7,277 nt of DNA. Origin: Oscillospiraceae bacterium. GTDB taxonomy: Bacteria > Bacillota_A > Clostridia > Oscillospirales > Oscillospiraceae. Of this stretch, positions 1 through 5,596 are shown one piece after another. A program made the position numbers and the translations under genes. Numbering within the stretch: the stretch's first letter is position 1; each line of letters opens with the position of its first letter. Location: NCBI GenBank assembly GCA_017396725.1, contig JAFQLA010000201.1, forward strand, positions 1 to 7,277, given 5' to 3'. Under the pieces are notes generated by a model that saw nothing but the letters and a program-made list of their open reading frames with translations, was not told the DNA's origin and searched no databases.

Positions 1-150
1 GGGCCCAAGTCCTCTTCCGCTTACGAGCGCCTTGTTGCAGTGGGCGAGCTTCTTGTGTCACTCATTCGCCTCAGCCGCGGTCGGGACAACAAGAGTCTTG
101 CAGCCTTTGCGGAAGAACTGAGGCGGCTTGTGGAAAAGTGGAATTTCTGA
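1..150 (+). CDS. C-terminal end of an unrecognised protein (5' partial)
   Basis: Frame 1 is open from the first base to a TGA at 148-150 and gives the last 49 residues of a protein, ending EKWNF. The tail is rich in Leu, Ala, Arg and Glu and can be drawn as two amphipathic helices separated by a polar SRGRDNKS turn. Third codon positions favour G and C as in the downstream genes, which supports real coding. Frame 3 is also open, to 177, but its translation is Cys/Pro/Ser-rich and less protein-like. The stop lies 39 bases before rlmD with no terminator between them, so the two genes are probably cotranscribed. I do not recognise the family and assign no function. Confidence 0.55.
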   Translation, partial: GPKSSSAYERLVAVGELLVSLIRLSRGRDNKSLAAFAEELRRLVEKWNF

Positions 151-189
151 TCAATACGGCGGGCGGGAGAGCCACCTGAAGGAGAGAGT

Positions 190-1539
190 ATGACGGAACT
201 GAAGAAAAATGAGATCCACCGCGTGCGGATCGAAGATTATTCCAGCGAAGGGCTGGGTATTGCCCGCATCAACGGTCAGGTGGTTTTTGTGCATCGCGCG
301 CTGAAAGACGAGCTCTGCGAAGTACGGATACTGAAGGTGCTGAAGAATACGGCCTTTGCCAAGGTGGAGCGCCTTATTTCCCCTTCGGCGCACCGCAAGG
401 ATCCCGACTGCCCCTATTTCGGCCGCTGCGGCGGATGTGATTTCCGCCACATGGATTATGAAGAGGAGCTTTCGGCCAAGCGCGGCCGCGTGCAGACGGC
501 GCTGCGCCGTCTCGGCGGCACAGAGGTGGAAGTGGAGGAGATTCTGGGGGCAAAGAACTGTCTGGGTTACCGGAACAAGAGCCAGTACCCTGTCTCTCCC
601 GACGGAAAGGTGGGATTTTACCGCGCCCGCACCCATGAGGTGACGGATATTGACCGCTGCCTCATCCAGAAAGAAGAGGCAGACGCGGCAGCAGGTGCCG
701 TACGGCGCTGGATGCAGGAATACCGCGTGCCGGGTTACGATGAAAAAACGGGCCGCGGGCTTGTGCGCCATGTCTACGTCCGCAGCAGTCAAAAGGACGA
801 GAGCCTCATCTGCATCCTGGCCGCGGACGATAAGCTGCCGGCGGAAAAGGAACTTGTTTCCATGCTGCGCTCAGCCTGCCCCAAAGCGGTGGGTATCGTG
901 CTGGGTGTGAACCGCAAGCGCAACAATGTGATCCTTGGGGACAGCTACCGCACCCTCTGGGGTGAGGATCGGCTGGAAGATACCCTCTGCGGTCTTACTT
1001 TCCGCCTCAGCGTGCCCAGCTTCTATCAGATCAACCGCGATCAGGCGGAGGTGCTTTACGGTAAGGCTGTGGAATACGCGGGCCTTACGGGCGAGGAAAC
1101 CGTGCTGGATCTTTATTGCGGCACGGGTACCATTACCCTTGCTATGTCCAAAGCCGCGGGGAAGGTCATCGGCGCGGAGATCGTGCCTGAAGCCATTGAA
1201 GACGCCAAAAAGAACGCGGAGCGAAACGGCGTGAAAAACGCGTCCTTTTTCTGCGGGGATGCTTCCGATATTGCTGCCAAGCTGCAAAAGGACGGCCTGC
1301 GGCCCGATGTGGTCTGCGTGGATCCGCCCCGAAAGGGCCTTGCGGAAGATGTGATCGGCACGGTTGCCGCTATGGACCCCAAGCGGGTGGTCTATGTCTC
1401 CTGCGACCCTGCCACCCTTGGCCGGGATGTAAAGCGCTTTGCTGAGCATGGCTATGCGGCAAAACGCGCTGCCGCGGTGGATATGTTCCCCGGCACGGTC
1501 CATGTGGAAAGTGTAGTGCTGCTGGAAAAACAGTCTTAA
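190..1539 (+). CDS. rlmD: 23S rRNA (uracil-C5)-methyltransferase, RlmD/RlmCD (TrmA/RumA) family
   Basis: This 449-residue SAM-dependent enzyme makes 5-methyluridine in 23S rRNA. E. coli RlmD modifies U1939; the Firmicute RlmCD modifies both U747 and U1939, so the exact target here is open. An N-terminal TRAM-like RNA-binding domain covers about residues 5-65. Cys74, Cys80, Cys83 and Cys157 reproduce the CX5CX2C...C ligand set of the [4Fe-4S] cluster in E. coli RumA. The SAM loop is DLYCGTGTI (307-315), followed by VDPPRKGL (377-384). The catalytic cysteine is Cys405 in VSCDPATLGRD, and Glu440 near the C-terminus sits where the catalytic base is expected. Length is normal for the family. The ATG at 190 is set by AAGGAG at 179-184, 5 bases upstream. 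A CvpA-like gene follows after 20 bases, so the two probably share a transcript. Confidence 0.94.
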   Translation: MTELKKNEIHRVRIEDYSSEGLGIARINGQVVFVHRALKDELCEVRILKVLKNTAFAKVERLISPSAHRKDPDCPYFGRCGGCDFRHMDYEEELSAKRGRVQTALRRLGGTEVEVEEILGAKNCLGYRNKSQYPVSPDGKVGFYRARTHEVTDIDRCLIQKEEADAAAGAVRRWMQEYRVPGYDEKTGRGLVRHVYVRSSQKDESLICILAADDKLPAEKELVSMLRSACPKAVGIVLGVNRKRNNVILGDSYRTLWGEDRLEDTLCGLTFRLSVPSFYQINRDQAEVLYGKAVEYAGLTGEETVLDLYCGTGTITLAMSKAAGKVIGAEIVPEAIEDAKKNAERNGVKNASFFCGDASDIAAKLQKDGLRPDVVCVDPPRKGLAEDVIGTVAAMDPKRVVYVSCDPATLGRDVKRFAEHGYAAKRAAAVDMFPGTVHVESVVLLEKQS

Positions 1540-1559
1540 AGCAAGATTTGGAGGAAACC

Positions 1560-2327
1560 ATGGATACGGCATTGGCGATGGATATCGCGGTGGGCGTGGT
1601 CTTTCTGATCAGCGCCATTACAAAATGGGGCAAAGGCCTTTATAAATGCATCATGCCGCTGATCGTAGTGGTGGCAGCCATCATCGGCGCAGTGATCCTC
1701 TCCAATGTGCTGACGCCTGCGGTCACGGAGGCCATCTATCCCAAGGTGGAAGATAAAGTAGTGGCAAATCTGCAGGAGAATCTTGCGGAACTGCAGGACG
1801 AACTGAACCTTTCCGCTGAGGCGGATGTCATCGGGGGAAAAGTAAAAGAACTCATTCCCGAGCCCCTTTGGAAGATCGGGGAAAAGCTGGGTGAACTGGA
1901 GGAGGTTTTTGCCGACTTTGCCCAAAAGGTGGGGCAAAGCGCCGCTGAGCTCTTGACCGCGGAGCAGCGGGAGAAGCTGCAAAGCGCAGGCGTGGGGCTC
2001 CGTGAGGAGGCGGAAGATGTCCGTGTTGCTGTTTTTGCTGCCGCCTTCGAAACGGCGTATCGGCTGACGGAAACCGTTGTGCGCTGGACCATCCGCATTT
2101 TGGGCTTTGCGCTCTTATATCTTCTCCTTACCCTGCTGAAAAATGCCCTCCACTTTACGGTGGAGCTTCCCGTTATCGGCTGGGTGGATAAGCTGGGCGG
2201 CGCAATGCTGGGTATTCTGGAATGCGCGGCGGTGCTGCTGGTGGCAGGCTGGCTTCTGGAGTTTTTTGATGTTATGCTGCTCCACGAGCTGAGCGAGGGA
2301 TCGAAAGCTGCCTCTTTTTTCTTTTGA
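1560..2327 (+). CDS. CvpA-family integral membrane protein
   Basis: This 255-residue protein has likely membrane helices at about residues 6-21, 30-50, 173-192 and 213-237. The C-terminal part, with VIGWVDKLGGAMLGILE (205-221) followed by a hydrophobic helix, resembles the colicin V production (CvpA) family, where a Gly-rich GxxxG-type segment precedes the last helix. Residues 60-165, between helices 2 and 3, form a long charged, probably helical insertion, which makes the protein longer than the short proteobacterial CvpA. The family's biochemical role is poorly defined (envelope maintenance, colicin V export in E. coli). The start is the ATG at 1560, with GGAGG at 1550-1554; a longer reading from the TTG at 1548 would overlap that site. 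It follows rlmD by 20 bases and is closed by the terminator at 2337-2369. The assignment rests on topology and C-terminal resemblance. Confidence 0.74.
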   Translation: MDTALAMDIAVGVVFLISAITKWGKGLYKCIMPLIVVVAAIIGAVILSNVLTPAVTEAIYPKVEDKVVANLQENLAELQDELNLSAEADVIGGKVKELIPEPLWKIGEKLGELEEVFADFAQKVGQSAAELLTAEQREKLQSAGVGLREEAEDVRVAVFAAAFETAYRLTETVVRWTIRILGFALLYLLLTLLKNALHFTVELPVIGWVDKLGGAMLGILECAAVLLVAGWLLEFFDVMLLHELSEGSKAASFFF

Positions 2328-2336
2328 AAATTTCAT

Positions 2337-2369
2337 AAAAAACGCCTGCTTTGCGGCAGGCGTTTTTTT
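2337..2369 (+). terminator. Intrinsic terminator after the CvpA-like gene
   Basis: AACGCCTGC (2341-2349) pairs perfectly with GCAGGCGTT (2356-2364) around the loop TTTGCG. The stem is preceded by an A-run (2337-2340) and ends in seven T residues (2363-2369), a classic rho-independent terminator. It lies 9 bases after the CvpA-like stop codon and separates the rlmD operon from the nagB unit. Confidence 0.95.
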
Positions 2370-2417
2370 ATGAAAACACAAAATGATGTGCCGGGGCAAA
2401 AAACTGTGGGAAAGGGA

Positions 2418-2446
2418 TAGTATCTTGCTTGCAGCTGTGATATAAT
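2418..2446 (+). promoter_or_regulatory. Extended -10 promoter for the ribozyme-nagB transcript
   Basis: TATAAT at 2441-2446 is a perfect -10 hexamer, preceded by TG at 2438-2439 to give the extended TGNTATAAT form. The -35 position at 17-bp spacing (TAGTAT, 2418-2423) matches poorly, as is common for extended -10 promoters. Initiation would fall near 2453, about 40 bases before the predicted ribozyme cleavage site and about 300 bases before nagB. The position just after a strong terminator supports the call. Confidence 0.72.
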
Positions 2447-2490
2447 ATCACCGCACAGAAGGAAAGGAGGACCATGGGCAAAACCATCAC

Positions 2491-2634
2491 GAAGCGCCAG
2501 TGCCTGCCGCAGAGCAGGATGACGAGGAGGAGAGAGAATCGAAAATTCGGCGGGAGCTCTCCCGTAGCCGCAGATGCGTGATGCAGCTGACAAATATGCG
2601 GGTGACCGCAAAACAGAGAGGCTGCAGCTGTGAG
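2491..2634 (+). ncRNA. glmS ribozyme (GlcN6P-activated self-cleaving RNA) upstream of nagB
   Basis: The conserved elements occur in order. The cleavage motif AGCGCC is at 2493-2498, with the predicted cut between A2493 and G2494. P1 is CCTGC/GCAGG (2503-2507/2514-2518). The core motif GACGAGG is at 2521-2527; G2521 corresponds to the catalytic G40 of the Thermoanaerobacter ribozyme. P2 is GGAGAG/CTCTCC (2529-2534/2557-2562) and encloses AATCGA (2537-2542) and TTCGGCGGG (2546-2554), nearly invariant in the class. P3 is CGTA/TGCG (2563-2566/2575-2578), and its loop CGCAG (2569-2573) can pair with CTGTG (2628-2632) as the P3.1 pseudoknot. P4 is TGCAGC/GCTGCA (2582-2587/2621-2626). P4.1 is TGCGG/CCGCA (2597-2601/2606-2610), capped by a GTGA (GNRA) loop. 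P1 is short and its base is imperfect. GlcN6P acts as the catalytic cofactor in this class. In Bacillus subtilis the 5'-hydroxyl downstream product is degraded by RNase J, which lowers glmS expression. Here the next gene is nagB, not glmS. Confidence 0.9.
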
Positions 2635-2695
2635 AAGAGAAGGATCACTGTGCGATGTTCTCTTGTGCCGCATGTCCTGAAAGATCAGGGTATGC
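2635..2695 (+). promoter_or_regulatory. Two hairpins between the ribozyme and nagB
   Basis: AAGAGAA (2635-2641) pairs with TTCTCTT (2658-2664) around a 16-base loop. Next, 2670-2680 pairs with 2685-2695 over 11 continuous pairs, two of them G-T wobbles, closed by an AAGA tetraloop. Neither is followed by a T-run, so neither looks like a terminator. Both lie downstream of the ribozyme fold and would stay on the cleaved 3' product carrying nagB, where they could affect its stability or ribosome access. The remaining 2696-2751 shows only the nagB ribosome binding site AGAGGTGA (2736-2743). Confidence 0.55.
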
Positions 2696-2751
2696 CGCCG
2701 CAATATTTCCCATAGAATCAGCATGAAATAATATCAGAGGTGAATCAGTAT

Positions 2752-3489
2752 ATGAAAGTTATCGTTACCAAGGACTATACCGAATCCTGCCGCGTTGCCG
2801 CGGATATGATCATCGCACAGCTCAAGGCAGATCCCGAATCCAAGCTGGGTCTTGCCACCGGCGGTACCGTAGTTCCCATTTATGAGATGCTGGCCGCTGC
2901 CGTGGAAGCCAAGGAAGTTTCCTTCGCCAAGGCCTGCAGCGTGAATCTGGATGAATATGTGGGTCTTGATCCCGCGCATCCCCAGAGCTATCGCTATTTC
3001 ATGGATGAAAACCTTTTCAACAAGGTGGATATCGATAAGTCCCGTACCTTCGTTGCCAGCGGTATCGGCGACGAGGAAGAGACCCTTCGCATTTTCAAGG
3101 CAAAGCTGGAAGAAGGCCGCCCCATCGACATTCAGCTTCTGGGTATCGGCGTAGACGGTCATATCGGCTTCAATGAACCCTCTGCCAATCTGGTTGCCGG
3201 CGCCCACGCCGAAACGCTGGATGAGAGCACCATCGAAGCAAATGCCCGCTTCTTTGCCAGCAAGGAAGAAGTACCCACCCGTGCCATCACCATGGGTGTA
3301 GGCGACATTATGAAGGCAAAGAGCACTGTGCTGGTTGCCAGCGGCAAGGGCAAGGCATATGCCATCAAGCGCCTGATCATGGATGATTTTGTCACCGGCG
3401 AGATCCCTGCATCCGTTTTGAAGATGCATCCCAACGCAACTATCATCATCGACCGTGAGCTTGCTGACGAGGTAGGCTATCAGGGTTGA
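2752..3489 (+). CDS. nagB: Glucosamine-6-phosphate deaminase/isomerase NagB
   Basis: This 245-residue cytosolic enzyme interconverts GlcN6P and fructose-6-phosphate + ammonia, linking amino sugars to glycolysis. The phosphate-binding loop is LATGGTVVPIYEML (34-47); most relatives have TGST here. NLDEYVGL (65-72) carries the catalytic Asp67. GIGVDGHIGFNEP (131-143) carries Asp135, His137 and Glu142, equivalent to E. coli Asp141, His143 and Glu148. TMGVGDIMKA (180-189) and the downstream PASVLKMHP are also typical. Length matches the short Bacillus-type enzymes; the longer E. coli form is allosteric. The ATG at 2752 is preceded by AGAGGTGA at 2736-2743; the in-frame GTG at 2740 lies inside that site and is rejected. 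Only two alanine codons are GCG, and codon choice resembles rpoB. The gene is led by a glmS ribozyme, normally found before the GlcN6P synthase, which raises the possibility of a biosynthetic role. Confidence 0.95.
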   Translation: MKVIVTKDYTESCRVAADMIIAQLKADPESKLGLATGGTVVPIYEMLAAAVEAKEVSFAKACSVNLDEYVGLDPAHPQSYRYFMDENLFNKVDIDKSRTFVASGIGDEEETLRIFKAKLEEGRPIDIQLLGIGVDGHIGFNEPSANLVAGAHAETLDESTIEANARFFASKEEVPTRAITMGVGDIMKAKSTVLVASGKGKAYAIKRLIMDDFVTGEIPASVLKMHPNATIIIDRELADEVGYQG

Positions 3490-3506
3490 TCCCAATTTGA
3501 TCCATC

Positions 3507-3539
3507 GGCCCCGGATACCTGTTGGCATCCGGGGCCTTT
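3507..3539 (+). terminator. Terminator-like hairpin between nagB and ptsI (weak T-run)
   Basis: GGCCCCGGAT (3507-3516) pairs perfectly with ATCCGGGGCC (3527-3536). The 10-base loop can add CC/GG pairs around TGTT. The stem is very stable, but only three T residues follow (3537-3539) before GCAAAA. It probably terminates part of the transcription, or acts as a 3' stabiliser for nagB, so ptsI 34 bases downstream may receive some read-through. Confidence 0.7.
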
Positions 3540-3569
3540 GCAAAAGACTCCGAAAGGAGAGAGGCTTCT

Positions 3570-5165
3570 ATGAAAAACTTCAAGGGAAGAGCGGCTTGCG
3601 GCGGCGCGGCGCTGGGTAGGCTGCGGCTGTGCCGGATGCCGGAAAAGGCGGAGCGCAGCGCAAAGACGCCTGCAGAGGAACTGCTGCGTCTGGAATCCGC
3701 CTGCAAAGCGGCGGAAGCGAAGCTGGAAGCTTTGGCGGAAAAAGCGAGAGAAGAGAGCCTCGGCGAAGAGGCGGCTGCGCTTTTTGAGACCCATGCGCTG
3801 ATGCTGCGGGATGAAGAGCTGCAAGAGGATATGCGCCGCGGGATCCTTGAAAAAGGACTTGGCGCCAAAGCGGCGGTCTCCGATGCGGCCGCGCGTCAGG
3901 CTGCGCTTTTTGAAGCGCTGGAGGATGATTATATGAAAGCCCGCGGTCAGGATATCCGCGAGTTGGAAAAGCATCTGATTTCCGCGCTTTCTCCTGAAGA
4001 AGATCCCGGTGTTTTTTGCGAAGAAGAGTGTATCCTTGGGGCAAAGGAATTTGCCGCGGCGGATATTCTTGCTTTGGATAAAAGAAAAGTAAAAGGCCTC
4101 CTCTGTGCAGGCGGCACCGGCAATTCCCATGCGGCGGTTTTGGCACGGATCAAGGCTATCCCCATGATCGTGGGTCTGGGCGAGGAGTTTCTTGCTCTGC
4201 GTGACGGCTGCGAAGTGTTTATGGACGGGGAAGCGGGCGAGGTAACGGCGGAACCGGATGAGATTGCCCGCAAAGCGGCGTTGGAAAAGCTGGAAGAGCG
4301 CAAAATGCACGAAGAGCTTTTTGCCGCCTGCAAAGACCTGCCTGCGGAGACGCAAAGCGGCCGCCGCATCCGCATTCTTGCCAATATCAGCGGCGGGGAA
4401 GATCTTGCCGCGGCGGTGCAGAGCGGCGCGGAGGGCGTGGGCCTTTACCGCACGGAATTTCTCTACCTGCAGCAAGACAGCTGCCCCGATGAAGAGATGC
4501 AGTTTGCCTGTTACCGTGAGGCGGCGGAAGCTTTCAGAGGTAAGCCTGTTGTATTCCGCACGGCAGATCTGGGGGGCGACAAGAGCGCTGCGTATCTGGG
4601 ACTTTCCGGTGAAAGTGACGCGCGGGGGATCCGTATATCTCTGAGGCGGGGCGAGCTTTTCCGCACGCAGCTGCGTTCACTCTACCGCGCTTCCGCTTAC
4701 GGAAAGGTTCTGGTGATGTTTCCCATGGTCTCCTCACCGGAGGAACTGCGCCAGGCGAAGGAACACTGCCGCGCGGTGCGGGAGGAGCTGGCAAGCCAGG
4801 GCATCCCCTATGACGCGGACATGCCTTTGGGCATGATGGTGGAAACGGCAGAGGCGGCGGCACGGGTGGATGAGTTTGCCCGGCTGGCAGATTTCTTTTC
4901 TGTCGGCACCAATGATCTTTCCCAGTATCTTTTGGGTGTGGACAGAATGGCGGAGGATTGCGATCCCCGCCACCCGACGGTACTTAAGGCTGTTAAGGCC
5001 ATAGCGGATGCTGCCCGCAAAGCGGGGATCCCTGTTTGTATCTGCGGCGATATGGCGGCGGATACGGAACTGTGCGAAACCTTCCTTGCTATGGGTGTGG
5101 ATTCTCTGTCCGCGGCGCCTGCGTATGTGGGAAGATTGAAAAAAGCGGTGCGGGAGCTGGATTGA
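3570..5165 (+). CDS. ptsI: Phosphoenolpyruvate-protein phosphotransferase (PTS enzyme I), shortened
   Basis: This 531-residue cytosolic protein would take phosphate from PEP onto a histidine and pass it to HPr, the first step of PTS sugar uptake. The helical HPr-binding domain covers about residues 25-145. The active-site histidine is His187 in GGTGNSHAAVLAR. The PEP-binding barrel follows with Arg294 (GLYRTEFLY), Arg330 (RTADLGGDK), Glu425 (MMVETAEAA), Asn448 and Asp449 (SVGTNDLSQY), Arg459 and Cys492 (CICGDMAAD). Two small deletions stand out against the E. coli enzyme: about 4 residues at GESDARGIR (347-355), where NPFLGWRAIR is usual, and about 4 more after DRMAED (458-463). The C-terminal tail is also short; enzyme I is usually about 570 residues. 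The start is the ATG at 3570, with AAAGGAG at 3553-3559; an upstream TTG at 3522 lies inside the hairpin. Codon use is rich in GCG, unlike nagB. No HPr gene is present in the window. Confidence 0.88.
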   Translation: MKNFKGRAACGGAALGRLRLCRMPEKAERSAKTPAEELLRLESACKAAEAKLEALAEKAREESLGEEAAALFETHALMLRDEELQEDMRRGILEKGLGAKAAVSDAAARQAALFEALEDDYMKARGQDIRELEKHLISALSPEEDPGVFCEEECILGAKEFAAADILALDKRKVKGLLCAGGTGNSHAAVLARIKAIPMIVGLGEEFLALRDGCEVFMDGEAGEVTAEPDEIARKAALEKLEERKMHEELFAACKDLPAETQSGRRIRILANISGGEDLAAAVQSGAEGVGLYRTEFLYLQQDSCPDEEMQFACYREAAEAFRGKPVVFRTADLGGDKSAAYLGLSGESDARGIRISLRRGELFRTQLRSLYRASAYGKVLVMFPMVSSPEELRQAKEHCRAVREELASQGIPYDADMPLGMMVETAEAAARVDEFARLADFFSVGTNDLSQYLLGVDRMAEDCDPRHPTVLKAVKAIADAARKAGIPVCICGDMAADTELCETFLAMGVDSLSAAPAYVGRLKKAVRELD

Positions 5166-5216
5166 GATAAATGGCCGTTTTGTGACGAAATTTGAAGAAA
5201 CATGGAAGAAACGGGG

Positions 5217-5245
5217 TTGTTTTTTCCGCGTAGATATATTACAAT
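5217..5245 (+). promoter_or_regulatory. Sigma-A-type promoter for the 64-residue membrane protein
   Basis: TTGTTT at 5217-5222 and TACAAT at 5240-5245 are separated by exactly 17 bases. The predicted start near 5252 gives a leader of about 28 bases carrying AGGAGG. There is no convincing terminator between the ptsI stop (5165) and this promoter, so ptsI transcripts may also run into the small gene. Confidence 0.7.
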
Positions 5246-5279
5246 ATACTTACCAATATGTATGCAGGAGGCTATTACT

Positions 5280-5474
5280 ATGAGCGATACCGTAAAACTG
5301 ATTCTGAAGATCGCAGCTGCCGTTCTGGCTGTGGCTGCTGTGGCTTTCCTGCTGATCACCCAGTGGGATAAGATCACCGCTGCTGTGAACAATGTGGCTG
5401 CAAAGCTCAAGGGCAAGGAAGAAGAGCCCGAATTCTACGAAGAACATGACGGTGCATTCTTCGTGACCGAATGA
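5280..5474 (+). CDS. Small single-pass membrane protein, 64 residues, unknown function
   Basis: The protein has one hydrophobic helix (about residues 7-26, Ala/Val/Leu-rich), an amphipathic stretch (28-44), a short Lys-rich patch (42-46) and an acidic tail (47-64) with the sequence EPEFYEEHDGAFF. No cleavage site for a signal peptidase is apparent, so it is probably a membrane-anchored protein. The ATG at 5280 is preceded by AGGAGG at 5266-5271 with 8 bases of spacing; a longer in-frame reading from 5202 would start upstream of the promoter and is rejected. The gene has its own promoter and a strong terminator. Codons (GCT, CTG, GTG, ATC, ACC, GAA, AAG) resemble those of rpoB and nagB, suggesting high expression. 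I do not recognise a family. Confidence 0.82.
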   Translation: MSDTVKLILKIAAAVLAVAAVAFLLITQWDKITAAVNNVAAKLKGKEEEPEFYEEHDGAFFVTE

Positions 5475-5487
5475 TCTGAAGAAATTG

Positions 5488-5523
5488 AAAAGGGAGCAGG
5501 CGAAAAGCCTGCTCCCTTTTTTT
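5488..5523 (+). terminator. Strong intrinsic terminator after the small membrane protein
   Basis: The 14-base arms AAAAGGGAGCAGGC (5488-5501) and 5507-5520 pair completely around the loop GAAAA, with seven T residues at 5517-5523. It isolates rpoB from upstream transcription. Confidence 0.97.
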
Positions 5524-5535
5524 GTAAAAAAAATA

Positions 5536-5554
5536 GTCTGCAAAAATTGCAGAC
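5536..5554. repeat. 19-bp perfect palindrome upstream of the rpoB promoter
   Basis: GTCTGCAA (5536-5543) and TTGCAGAC (5547-5554) are exact inverted copies around AAA. The centre lies about 16 bases upstream of the -35 hexamer, near -51 relative to the predicted start, where activators or the RNA polymerase alpha subunit bind. On the + strand there is no T-run after it. On the - strand the hairpin would be followed by a T-rich tract (complement of 5523-5535), so a reverse-strand terminator is an alternative reading. Confidence 0.6.
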
Positions 5555-5560
5555 AGACAC

Positions 5561-5589
5561 TTGACATATAAAATGTGAGATGATAGAAT
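5561..5589 (+). promoter_or_regulatory. Near-consensus sigma-A promoter of rpoB
   Basis: TTGACA (5561-5566) is a perfect -35 hexamer, followed by a 17-base spacer and TAGAAT (5584-5589), one mismatch from TATAAT. An A-rich stretch (5525-5533) lies upstream. The predicted start is near 5596. The preceding strong terminator makes this the main promoter for rpoB in this window. Confidence 0.9.
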
Positions 5590-5596
5590 AAGTCGA

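Noticed and set aside
1548..1559. TTG at 1548 as the start of the CvpA-like gene
   Set aside because: It would overlap the GGAGG ribosome binding site that serves the ATG at 1560.
2500..2715. 71-codon + strand frame starting at a GTG between the CvpA-like gene and nagB
   Set aside because: It lies over the glmS ribozyme and the following hairpins, has no ribosome binding site at the GTG, and its translation (basic, Cys-rich, low-complexity) is not protein-like.
2368..2724. 118-codon reverse-strand frame opposite the nagB leader
   Set aside because: The conserved ribozyme on the + strand explains this sequence; no promoter or ribosome binding site was seen for the reverse frame.
5166..5216. 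Possible terminator after ptsI
   Set aside because: Only a short CGTTTTGTGACG imperfect repeat and scattered T residues are present; no stable stem with a T-run could be drawn.
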